From: Clostridiales bacterium
Lineage (GTDB): Bacteria > Bacillota > Clostridia > Christensenellales > Aristaeellaceae
Assembly: GCA_015056145.1 (NCBI GenBank)
Contig: SVGY01000004.1
Coordinates: 1 to 64,000 of the forward strand
Length of the DNA: 64,000 bases
Direction of reading: 5' to 3'
Shown: positions 1-8,522 of the stretch, piece by piece
How positions within the stretch are numbered: position 1 is the stretch's first letter
Layout: every line of letters begins with the position of its first letter
The notes under the pieces: generated by a model
Seen by the model: only the letters and a program-made list of their open reading frames with translations
The model's database searches: none
Told to the model about the DNA's origin: nothing
Made by a program: the position numbers and the translations under genes

Positions 1-94
1 CAATGATAAATCCTCCTTTGTTCGCTTTCTCGACTGCCAGGTCGTTATCAGTGTACCATCGGAGGATTTCTTTGCATAGCTTAAGCTTTAACCT

Positions 95-118
95 CCACCG
101 GCAGAGCCGGTGGTTTTC
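95..118. terminator. GC-rich hairpin followed by T-rich tract
   Basis: CCACCGGC-AGA-GCCGGTGG followed by TTTTCTTT. Confidence 0.5.
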
Positions 119-132
119 TTTATCCAACAATG

Positions 133-169
133 AGCAAATGAGCATCCGGCATTCGGATGCTCATTTGCT
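133..169. repeat. Perfect 16-bp inverted repeat (stem-loop)
   Basis: AGCAAATGAGCATCCG-gcatt-CGGATGCTCATTTGCT. Confidence 0.7.
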
Positions 170-299
170 TATGTGGTCCCCAAACGCAATGCACCGGAAT
201 GGTGCGTATAATTGCGCCCTCCTAAGAGGGAGAAAATCTGCTTTGGTTTGCTCAACAAATTGGAAGTTGCTGAATTGATTATGCTAAGCTTCTACACTT

Positions 300-941
300 T
301 CATTTGCATATAATATCTATGATTTTTATCATTGTGTTAGCTCTTGATAAGATATTTTCAACAAACAAGCCTTCAAACCAATTGTCCAATGGGAGACTTA
401 ATACGTTGTGTGTATGAAAAACTAAGCTTGATGGTGGGATTGGTTTATTATTCATAGCCCATACTCCTTCAAGCACTTTCCATGTGTTTGTTGATACAAG
501 ATATGATATTCTCATATCGTCATTGCTTTTTATTGCGGAAAACAATTTGCTTTTTGTTGCTGAAAGCCAGTAGACTATGTTTTTCTTTTCTTTATCAGGC
601 GTTTTGTAATTGCAATAAATATTGTGCGCTTCGGCAGATAATTCAGCAAGTTTCCCATCATCAACAATTATTCTTGAATATATGTATCTATATACCTCCA
701 TCGGATTGGATTCCAGTTTTTTTCTCAATGTATCAAGTTTTTGAAAGTGAATTTCGACGAAAACATTCTCGACATATTTACTTATGAATTCATCTTTATT
801 ACACAAAACCAGTATATCCAAATCCGAATCGTCTGTGGCCGTTCCATAAGCAACAGACCCCATTAGCATTATGCCCCGATTGCTTTTATCTTGTCGTAAT
901 AAGCCTATTTCTTTTTCGAGAATTGCCAATTGCTTTTGCAT
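300..941 (-). CDS. Nucleotidyltransferase-domain (MNT-like) protein
   Basis: 213 aa with LMGSVAYGTATDDSDLDILV, the GSx(10)DxD nucleotidyltransferase motif. Confidence 0.75.
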   Translation of the reverse strand: MQKQLAILEKEIGLLRQDKSNRGIMLMGSVAYGTATDDSDLDILVLCNKDEFISKYVENVFVEIHFQKLDTLRKKLESNPMEVYRYIYSRIIVDDGKLAELSAEAHNIYCNYKTPDKEKKNIVYWLSATKSKLFSAIKSNDDMRISYLVSTNTWKVLEGVWAMNNKPIPPSSLVFHTHNVLSLPLDNWFEGLFVENILSRANTMIKIIDIICK

Positions 942-1100
942 AAAAATCTCCGAAAACTCAAGTTTGTCGCTTTCATTCTATCACGCAGAACAAGAAACAG
1001 CAAGCCTTGGCGGGCTTGCTGTTTCGGTATTTCTTTGGTGCAAAGGGAAGGATAACTTCTTCCTTTCCATCACCCTCCCTGCACGCAGGCTCTTTGGTAA

Positions 1101-2435
1101 TCAGGGATTGAGGCGGTTGGGTCCACGGAAGAGGAACATGGATTCCTTGATGTGCTGGCCCAGGAGCAGCATGGTCAGGCGGTCCACGCCAAGACCGAAG
1201 CCGCCGTGGGGCGGGCAACCATACTTGAAGAACTCAAGGTAGAACTTGACGTCATCAGCCAGTCCCTTTTCTTCTGCCTGTGCCTTCAGCTGATCGTAAC
1301 GATGTTCACGCTGGGCACCGGTAGTGATTTCAACGCCACGCCAGATCAGGTCATAACCCTGAGGCACGCCGTTTTCATCACGCATGTGGTAGAAAGCACG
1401 CTTCTCTGCACTGTAATCGGTAATGAACAGGAATTCATGGTCGTAGTGCTTCTTTACCCAGTCATAGCTGAGGCGCTCGGCTTCGGTGGTGAGGTCGTTC
1501 TTTTCCTCATCGGGCAGAGTGTAGCCGAATTCCTTTTCCAGGGCATCGTACAGCTCGGCCAGGGTGATAACGGGGAAGGGGGTGGTGGGAACGATTACTT
1601 CCAGACCGAAGGTGTTCTTGATCTCCTCGCCATATGCGTCTTTCACGGCCTTGAGGGTGTAGGTCAGCAGTTCCTCTTCCATCTTCATCACATCACGGAA
1701 GGAATCGATGTAGCTGAACTCCAGGTCAAAGCCGGTGAACTCGGTGGTGTGCTTGGAAGTATAGGACTTCTCGGCACGGAATACCGGGCCCACTTCAAAG
1801 ATGCGGTCAAAGCCGCTGGCCATAGCCATCTGCTTGTAGAACTGGGGGCTCTGGGCCAGGTAGGCTTTGCGATCGAAGTATTTCACTTCAAACACCTCGG
1901 AACCACTCTCGCTGGCGGTGCCGATGAGCTTGGGGGTATGGATCTCCATAAAGCCCTTTTCCAGCAGGAACTGGCGCATGGCGTTGACCATCACGGTCTG
2001 TGCTTTGAACATGAGCTGGTTGGCATCGGTACGCAGGTCGATCCAGCGGTAGTCAATGCGCTGGTCGATGCTGGAGCGCTCCACTGCCTGACGCTTCTTG
2101 GTGGCGGGAATCTCTTCCCGGTTGATGGGCAGCGGGTCAGCAATGCTTTCGATGATAATGGATTCGGGCAGCAGCTCTACGCCATTGAGCTTAACGTACT
2201 CGTTGGCGGCGATCTTGCCCACCACGGTGATTACAGAATCGCCGGTCAGCTGGTCGATGGTATCGCAAAGATGGGGGCAGGCTTCCTTTTCAACAGTGAT
2301 CTGAAGCTTGCCGGTAATGTCCTTCAGGACGATAAAAGCCATGGATTTGCCGTTGCGGTTGTTTTCCACAAAGCCCTGCACCTTGACGGTCTCGCCGTTT
2401 TTGGTAAGGGCCTCAGCAATGTAAGTCCTCTCCAT
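1101..2435 (-). CDS. aspS: Aspartyl-tRNA synthetase, short archaeal/eukaryotic-like type without the bacterial GAD insertion
   Basis: Class II aaRS motifs (FEVGPVFRAE, GGFGLGVDRLTML), N-terminal OB fold; internal ATG preceded by AGGAGGG. Confidence 0.85.
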   Translation of the reverse strand: MERTYIAEALTKNGETVKVQGFVENNRNGKSMAFIVLKDITGKLQITVEKEACPHLCDTIDQLTGDSVITVVGKIAANEYVKLNGVELLPESIIIESIADPLPINREEIPATKKRQAVERSSIDQRIDYRWIDLRTDANQLMFKAQTVMVNAMRQFLLEKGFMEIHTPKLIGTASESGSEVFEVKYFDRKAYLAQSPQFYKQMAMASGFDRIFEVGPVFRAEKSYTSKHTTEFTGFDLEFSYIDSFRDVMKMEEELLTYTLKAVKDAYGEEIKNTFGLEVIVPTTPFPVITLAELYDALEKEFGYTLPDEEKNDLTTEAERLSYDWVKKHYDHEFLFITDYSAEKRAFYHMRDENGVPQGYDLIWRGVEITTGAQREHRYDQLKAQAEEKGLADDVKFYLEFFKYGCPPHGGFGLGVDRLTMLLLGQHIKESMFLFRGPNRLNP

Positions 2436-2519
2436 ACAGGTATCCCTCCTACAGTAATGAAACAATCATACACGCTTTTATGAGAAAATACAATGAATTT
2501 TTGCAAAAATCCCAAAAGG

Positions 2520-2547
2520 AAAGCCGCTCCGGTTAAGGAACGGCTTT
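2520..2547 (-). terminator. Hairpin terminator downstream of ispH-rpsA
   Basis: AAGCCGcTCC-ggttaa-GGAaCGGCTT inverted repeat between two - strand genes; T-rich on the - strand. Confidence 0.55.
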
Positions 2548-2564
2548 GCCTGAGTAAGCGGGAA

Positions 2565-4592
2565 TTATTCCTCTTCGGAGGCCTGGGCTTCTGCTTCCAG
2601 AGCAGCGCCAACGGCTTCGATATCAACGGCAACGGCTTCTTCGCTGTTGTCCAGAGTGGGAACAACTTCTTCCTCTTCCACGGGAGCAACTTCAGGCTCC
2701 AGCAGAGCACGGATGCTCAGGCTGATGCGCTTTGCTTCGGGATCGATGGCCAGAACCTTTACCTGAACCTCGTCGCCTACGTTCACAGCGTCTTCAACCT
2801 TGTTGATGCGGGTAGCAGCGCACTGGCTGATGTGAACCAGACCGTCGATACCGGGCTCCAGAGCCACGAAGGCGCCGAAGGTCGTGATACGAACGACCTT
2901 ACCGGTCACAACAGAGCCCTCGGCGTACTTTTCAGTAGCGTTGTCCCAGGGCTTGGGCTGCAGCTGCTTCAGACCCAGCTGGATGCGTTCACGTTCACGA
3001 TCCAGGCTGAGGATCTTCACTTCAACTTCCTGATCGGGAGCAACCACTTCAGAGGGATGCTTCACATGAGCCCAGCTCAGATCGGTAACATGGATGAGGC
3101 CATCCACGCCGCCCAGATCCACGAAGGCGCCGAAGTCAGTCAGGCGGCGAACGGTACCGGTAACGGTAGCGCCCTCAGCCAGCTTGCCCCAGGCTTCTTC
3201 CTTGCGGGCTGCATTTTCTTCACGAACAACAGCACGACGGCTGCAGACGATGCGCTTTTTCTGCTCGTCCAGTTCGATGATCTTGAGCTTGAGATCCTTG
3301 CCGACGAATTCGCCGATCTTCTCGACGTAACGGCCGGACAGCTGGGAGGCGGGCACAAAGGCACGGATGCCGTTTACGGTGCAGATCAGGCCGCCCTTAA
3401 CGACTTCCTTACCGGTACCTTCAACGTATTCGCCCTTCTCGTGCTTCTCGACAAGCTCGGCGAAGGCCTTTTTGTTCAAGATGTTGCGCTGAGAAAGCAA
3501 AACGTTGCCTTCGCCGTCGTTAACCTTGACGACCTCCACTTCGATTTCGTCATCCAGCTGCACATCCTGGGTAACCAGGTCTTCGCGCTTGATCAGTCCG
3601 TCAGCCTTGTAGCCGATGTTGACGCAGACTTCGTCCTCGGTGATCTGCACAACCTTGCCGGTAACGGTCTGTCCGGGTCTGATCCGGACCAGAGTCGCTT
3701 CCAAATCAGCCATAAAGCTGTTCTTTTCCGCCTCCTCGGTGGAAATCTGGTCCAATTGTTCCTTGTCAGTCATGAGTGAGACTACCTCCTTAAGTGACCA
3801 ATCCGGCGTGCTTGCGCCGGCGGTGATTCCAATGGATTCCGAATGGATATTTGCAAAGCTCGGCGGGATATCCGCCGCACACTCTACCATAAGGGTACGC
3901 TCGCAGATGCTTTTGCAGGTTTCGTAAAGCTTGCGGGTGTTTGCGCTGGTTTTGCCGCCCACCACCAGCATGGCGTCAACGGATGCGGCAAGCTTCCGGG
4001 CTTCGGTCTGCCGAAGCACCGTAGCGGTGCAGATGGTATCCTGCACGGTAAGCTGATTTACCTTTTCCTCCAGCAGGGGGAGGATTTTTTCCCAGCGCTC
4101 GTGGGGGAAAGTGGTCTGAGAAACAGCCAGCGCTCTGTCCAGGCGGGGAAGGCTGGATACTTCCTCGGCGGAGTTTACTGTGTAAACTTCACCCTGAGCA
4201 TAACCGATGGTGCCGATGACCTCGGGATGATCCTTCTGGCCGATCAGAATAACGGGAGAACCGTCCTGACTGTAATTTGCCACCACCTGATGGAGGCGGA
4301 CAACGAAAGGACAGGTAAGATCGATAACGGAATCGGCGATTTCTTCCAGCTGTCGGGTAACATCTGGCGCAACGCCGTGGCTGCGGATAATTGCGGTTTT
4401 TCCACGGGCATCCTCCACGTTGTGAACAGCGCAGATGCCTTTTTCTTCCAGAGCCTTGATAACCTGAGGGTTGTGAGCCAGTTCACCGAAAGTGACAATT
4501 TTCTTGCCGGTTTTGGCAGCCTCAAGGGTTTGTGCCACTGCACGCCTCACGCCCATGCAAAAGCCGGCATGACGGGCGATTGTGATTGCCAT
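2565..4592 (-). CDS. ispH-rpsA: Fusion of 4-hydroxy-3-methylbut-2-enyl diphosphate reductase (IspH) and ribosomal protein S1 (four S1 domains)
   Basis: N-terminal IARHAGFCMGVRRAV and GITAGASTPDW (IspH); C-terminal repeats such as GTVRRLTDFGAFVDLGGVDGLIH (S1). Confidence 0.93.
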   Translation of the reverse strand: MAITIARHAGFCMGVRRAVAQTLEAAKTGKKIVTFGELAHNPQVIKALEEKGICAVHNVEDARGKTAIIRSHGVAPDVTRQLEEIADSVIDLTCPFVVRLHQVVANYSQDGSPVILIGQKDHPEVIGTIGYAQGEVYTVNSAEEVSSLPRLDRALAVSQTTFPHERWEKILPLLEEKVNQLTVQDTICTATVLRQTEARKLAASVDAMLVVGGKTSANTRKLYETCKSICERTLMVECAADIPPSFANIHSESIGITAGASTPDWSLKEVVSLMTDKEQLDQISTEEAEKNSFMADLEATLVRIRPGQTVTGKVVQITEDEVCVNIGYKADGLIKREDLVTQDVQLDDEIEVEVVKVNDGEGNVLLSQRNILNKKAFAELVEKHEKGEYVEGTGKEVVKGGLICTVNGIRAFVPASQLSGRYVEKIGEFVGKDLKLKIIELDEQKKRIVCSRRAVVREENAARKEEAWGKLAEGATVTGTVRRLTDFGAFVDLGGVDGLIHVTDLSWAHVKHPSEVVAPDQEVEVKILSLDRERERIQLGLKQLQPKPWDNATEKYAEGSVVTGKVVRITTFGAFVALEPGIDGLVHISQCAATRINKVEDAVNVGDEVQVKVLAIDPEAKRISLSIRALLEPEVAPVEEEEVVPTLDNSEEAVAVDIEAVGAALEAEAQASEEE

Positions 4593-4704
4593 TGAATCAA
4601 CTCCATGCATATACACATCATAAACTATTCGCCATGAAATTTCATTTTCCTGCTTGTGAAAAAAATGTTTTTCTTATGGCGTAAAGTTTTTTGCAGGGAC
4701 AGGT

Positions 4705-6027
4705 TTATTTGTTTTTTTTCTGCTTTTTTCCGTAGGTTTCTTCGTGCTTTGCTACCATATCGCGATAGGTTTTGCGGATGGTTTCAAGCAGTTCCTCGCA
4801 GTTTTCCTTGTTGATGCCCCTGGCAGCAAGTTCGGAAACGGAAATGGGCTGACCGTAGTACAGATGGGTAGTGCGGAACAGGCGCAGCTTGCTGGTCATA
4901 TAGGCAGGCAGCAGGGGAGCCTTGCCACGCAGGGCAATCATGGCAATGCCGCTTTCCAGTTCCTGCATAACGCCTTCCTTGTGACGGGTACCCTCGGGGA
5001 ATACGCCAAGCACCTGCTTGTCCTTGAGAACCTTCAGGCAGGAGCGAACAGCAGCCATGTCCATATTGTGGCGGTCCACAGGGATCATGCGGCAAATGGC
5101 AAAAGCCTTTTTGAGAATGGGATTCTTTTCAAGCTCCTTTTTGCCAAGAAAACGCACATGGTAGCGGCGGATGGGTTCGCCGATGGTGATGGGGTCAAAA
5201 AGGGAATTGTGGTTGGAGATCAAAATATAGGGTGCATCCAGCAGCGTGTTTTCCAGACCGTGCACCTTCACCGGCAGAATAGTACGGTAGAAAAATCCAA
5301 ACATCCTGAAAACAAAGTTGTACAGCCAGGTAAACTTTTCGGATTTTTTGGGCATACGGCCCCGTTTCAGTTCAAGACGGCGGATGATGTTATCCACAGT
5401 CTGTTCCTGATTCATATCCGTGGTATCGAGAATCTGTGCATCATCAGCCGGACGCAGGGGATCGACTTCACGGTTCATATCCTGCTGGTCACGCTTGATT
5501 ACGTCGGCAAGAATGTCCTCATAAATGCACTCTTCGCCCTTGGCAGTAAGCTGATCAAAACGGCGGCGGGCACGGGCTTCGGGGGAGGCGGTGAGGTAGA
5601 TTTTCAGCGTGGCATCCGGAAGCACTACAGTGCCGATGTCACGTCCATCCAGCAGCATGCTTTGCTTTTTTGCAAGCTCCTGCTGTTTTTTTACCATTGC
5701 ACGGCGCACACCTGCATATTTGGAAACAGTGCTGGTGGCCATGCTGATTTCTTCGGTACGGATCAGGCCGGATACATCCTCGCCGTCCAGAAGGGTCAAC
5801 TGGGAACCGTCACGGTATTCCACTTCGGGCAGATTATTTTCGGCAAGGGCAGTAAGAGCGTTTTCGTCCGTCAGTTCAATGCCTTCACGGATGGCCTTCA
5901 GGGCAAAGGCACGGTACATGGCCCCGGTATCAAGATGGAGGATATCCAGTTTTTTTGCAACCTCGCCTGCGACAGAGCTTTTGCCTGCGCCCACAGGGCC
6001 GTCAATGGCAATAGTGAATTTCTTCAT
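4705..6027 (-). CDS. cmk-plsC: Fusion of cytidylate kinase and 1-acyl-glycerol-3-phosphate acyltransferase
   Basis: IAIDGPVGAGKSSVA...LDTGAMYRA...LDGRDIGTVVLPDA (Cmk); ISNHNSLFDP (NHxxxxD) and GVFPEGTRH (PlsC). Confidence 0.92.
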   Translation of the reverse strand: MKKFTIAIDGPVGAGKSSVAGEVAKKLDILHLDTGAMYRAFALKAIREGIELTDENALTALAENNLPEVEYRDGSQLTLLDGEDVSGLIRTEEISMATSTVSKYAGVRRAMVKKQQELAKKQSMLLDGRDIGTVVLPDATLKIYLTASPEARARRRFDQLTAKGEECIYEDILADVIKRDQQDMNREVDPLRPADDAQILDTTDMNQEQTVDNIIRRLELKRGRMPKKSEKFTWLYNFVFRMFGFFYRTILPVKVHGLENTLLDAPYILISNHNSLFDPITIGEPIRRYHVRFLGKKELEKNPILKKAFAICRMIPVDRHNMDMAAVRSCLKVLKDKQVLGVFPEGTRHKEGVMQELESGIAMIALRGKAPLLPAYMTSKLRLFRTTHLYYGQPISVSELAARGINKENCEELLETIRKTYRDMVAKHEETYGKKQKKNK

Positions 6028-6066
6028 GGTGATCATGCCTTTCTAAGATGATGCGATGTTTCGGGA

Positions 6067-6489
6067 TCAAATGGCCCGGTGCCCAAGACCGATGCAGATT
6101 TCATCCAGGTGACCAAGGCCGATGCCGAAAAATACGGCAACCGCAATATGATCGCCGCTGCGGGCGATGCCGATCTTGCCGCCGACGCTCATGCCAAGCG
6201 CCTTGGGCGTAATCTGGTTGAGGGCTTCCCGGGCAGCGCCGGCAACACAGCCTTCTTCCAGATGTTCGGTTTGGATAACATTTTCCCGTTTGGCTGCCAC
6301 AACGGCCCTTTCCACGATGCGCACAATGCCCGTCAGAAAATCGCCGCCAAAATCTGCGGCAGCGGTAGCAATGCCCTGTTCCGCAAGCTCCCTGCGCCAA
6401 AGCTGTTCTTCCTCCCGGTTACGGGTCATGGCCAGTTGTATGGCGGCAGTGGCTACTTCACGGCTGCCCAGAGGGGTCGTCTTTTCCAA
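6067..6489 (-). CDS. HutP-family RNA-binding regulator-like protein
   Basis: 140 aa; C-terminal GDHIAVAVFFGIGLGHLDEICIGLGHRAI resembles the HutP C-terminus; likely TTG start. Confidence 0.65.
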   Translation of the reverse strand: MEKTTPLGSREVATAAIQLAMTRNREEEQLWRRELAEQGIATAAADFGGDFLTGIVRIVERAVVAAKRENVIQTEHLEEGCVAGAAREALNQITPKALGMSVGGKIGIARSGDHIAVAVFFGIGLGHLDEICIGLGHRAI

Positions 6490-6553
6490 AGCGATCTTTC
6501 CCTTCGTTTTTCATTGGAACGGATTTCAGGTGCCGCTCCCCGCATATGGATAA

Positions 6554-6582
6554 ATTATAGCACGCATTTTCTTATTTTGCAA
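6554..6582 (-). promoter_or_regulatory. Sigma-A-type promoter for the hutP-like gene
   Basis: - strand TTGCAA-N17-TATAAT. Confidence 0.6.
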
Positions 6583-6677
6583 AGCTTTTGCAGGCAAGGA
6601 TTGCATTTTCCTTTTATTTGTGGTTACATATACGGTGTTGTTTTTATTTTCAAAAATTCAAGGGAGGAAAAACCACC

Positions 6678-7874
6678 ATGCAATACAGGCTGGATCGATA
6701 TGGCAATCCCATCTCCGTGCTGGGGTTTGGCTGCATGCGCTTTACCAAAAAGGGCGGCTCCTTCGATGTGGACAAGGCGGAAAAAGAAGTGCTCAGGGCC
6801 ATCGAACTTGGCGTAAACTATTTTGATACCGCCTATCTGTATGCCGGTAATGAGGTTTGCCTTGGGGAGATTGTTTCCCGCAACGCCATCCGTGACAAGA
6901 TCAAAATCGCCACAAAGCTGCCTCAGTATCTGATTGCATCTGCGGATTCCATCGAGAAATATTTTCAGGAGGAACTCAGCCGCCTGAAGACGGATTATGT
7001 GGATTACTATCTGATGCACATGCTGACGGACATCGCCGCCTGGGAAAAACTGAAAAAACTGGGCATTGAAGAATGGATCACCAAAAAGAAGGCTGAGGGC
7101 AGCATTCGTCAGATCGGTTTTTCCTTCCACGGCAACACGGAAACCTTCCTGGAGATCCTTAACGACTATGACTGGGATTTTTGCCAGATTCAGTACAACT
7201 ATATGGACGAAAACAGCCAGGCGGGCAGGAAGGGTCTGATGGCTGCGGCGGAAAAAGGGATACCCGTCATTATCATGGAGCCGCTCCGTGGCGGCAAGCT
7301 GGTCAATCTTCTGCCGGAAAAGGCCCGGGAACTTATTCGTGCACATCAGCCCAGCCGAAGCGCTGCGGAATGGGGCCTGCGCTGGCTTTGGGATCAGCCC
7401 CAGGTGACCTGCGTGCTCAGCGGCATGAACAGCCTTGACATGGTAGAGGAAAACTGCCGGATTGCCTCCGAAGCGGACGCAGGCCATCTGACAGAGGAGG
7501 ATCACGCTTTTTACGCTGAACTGAAGAAAACCATCAACGAAAAGATGCGTGTGGGCTGTACGGGCTGCGGCTACTGCATTCCCTGCCCCAAGGGCGTGGA
7601 TATTCCCGGTATTTTCCGCAGCTACAATATCATGTACACCGAGAGCAAATTTGCAGGCTGGAAGGATTATGTTCAGGCCATTGCTTTCAAGCAGAAGCCT
7701 GGCTTTGCTTCCCAGTGCGTAAACTGCGGCAAATGCGCTTCCCATTGCCCCCAGCATATCGATATTCCCGCAAAGCTCCGGGAGGCCGAAAAGCATACCT
7801 ATCCGCTGCCCAACAGGATGATTGTTTCTGTGGCACGCAAATTCATGTTCCGCAAGGCAAAGGTGAAAAAATAA
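6678..7874 (+). CDS. Aldo/keto reductase with C-terminal double 4Fe-4S domain
   Basis: AKR N-terminus (VLGFGCMRF, GVNYFDTAYLY); CTGCGYCIPCPKG and CVNCGKCASHCPQ. Confidence 0.88.
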   Translation: MQYRLDRYGNPISVLGFGCMRFTKKGGSFDVDKAEKEVLRAIELGVNYFDTAYLYAGNEVCLGEIVSRNAIRDKIKIATKLPQYLIASADSIEKYFQEELSRLKTDYVDYYLMHMLTDIAAWEKLKKLGIEEWITKKKAEGSIRQIGFSFHGNTETFLEILNDYDWDFCQIQYNYMDENSQAGRKGLMAAAEKGIPVIIMEPLRGGKLVNLLPEKARELIRAHQPSRSAAEWGLRWLWDQPQVTCVLSGMNSLDMVEENCRIASEADAGHLTEEDHAFYAELKKTINEKMRVGCTGCGYCIPCPKGVDIPGIFRSYNIMYTESKFAGWKDYVQAIAFKQKPGFASQCVNCGKCASHCPQHIDIPAKLREAEKHTYPLPNRMIVSVARKFMFRKAKVKK

Positions 7875-8458
7875 TGGATATCCGTATTTGCATTGCTTCC
7901 CCGGAAGATGCGGAGGAACTGCTTAAGATCTATGCTCCCTATGTGCTCCATACGGCTGTCTCCTTTGAATATGATGTGCCTTCTGTGGAAGAGTTCCGCA
8001 GGCGCATTGTCTTCACCCTGCAAAAGTACCCTTATCTGAAAGCGGTTTCCCAGGGAAGAATCGTCGGCTACGCCTACGCAGGCCCCTTTCACAGCCGTGC
8101 AGCCTATGCATGGGGTGTGGAAAGCAGCGTGTACGTTCGTGAGGATATACGCAGGAAGGGCGTGGGGGAAAGGCTTTATCAGGCACTGGAAAAAGCTTTG
8201 AGATTGCAGAATATCCTCAACATTAACGCCTGCATCGCAACACCCGTTCAGGAAGATGAGTATCTGAACCGCAACAGCGTATTGTTCCATCAGCGGATGG
8301 GATACCGTATGGTAGGCGAGTTCTACCGCTGCGGCTATAAATTCGGCCGCTGGTATAATATGGTCTGGATGGAAAAGCATCTGTCAGAGCATCCCGATGA
8401 GCCTGCGCCGGTAAAACGATTTCCCGAAATACAGCGGGAGTTTGAGAAAATGCTTTAA
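7874..8458 (+). CDS. GNAT N-acetyltransferase (phosphinothricin acetyltransferase-like)
   Basis: IRIASPEDAEELLKIYAPYV...SSVYVREDIRRKGVGERLYQALE; TAATG overlap with upstream gene. Confidence 0.82.
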   Translation: MDIRICIASPEDAEELLKIYAPYVLHTAVSFEYDVPSVEEFRRRIVFTLQKYPYLKAVSQGRIVGYAYAGPFHSRAAYAWGVESSVYVREDIRRKGVGERLYQALEKALRLQNILNINACIATPVQEDEYLNRNSVLFHQRMGYRMVGEFYRCGYKFGRWYNMVWMEKHLSEHPDEPAPVKRFPEIQREFEKML

Positions 8459-8467
8459 AGAAAAAGA

Positions 8468-8506
8468 AACCCGTTTCCGGAATGCATTTCTTTCCGGAAA
8501 CGGGTT
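8468..8506. terminator. Bidirectional terminator between convergent genes
   Basis: AACCCGTTTCCGG...CCGGAAACGGGTT flanked by A/T tracts. Confidence 0.85.
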
Positions 8507-8522
8507 TTGTTGTGGGTAAAGT

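Noticed and set aside
3-278. 91-aa + strand ORF at the left edge
   Set aside because: Runs through two inverted repeats and has no protein-like features.
1152-2483. 443-aa + strand ORF opposite aspS
   Set aside because: Antisense of a clear class II aminoacyl-tRNA synthetase.
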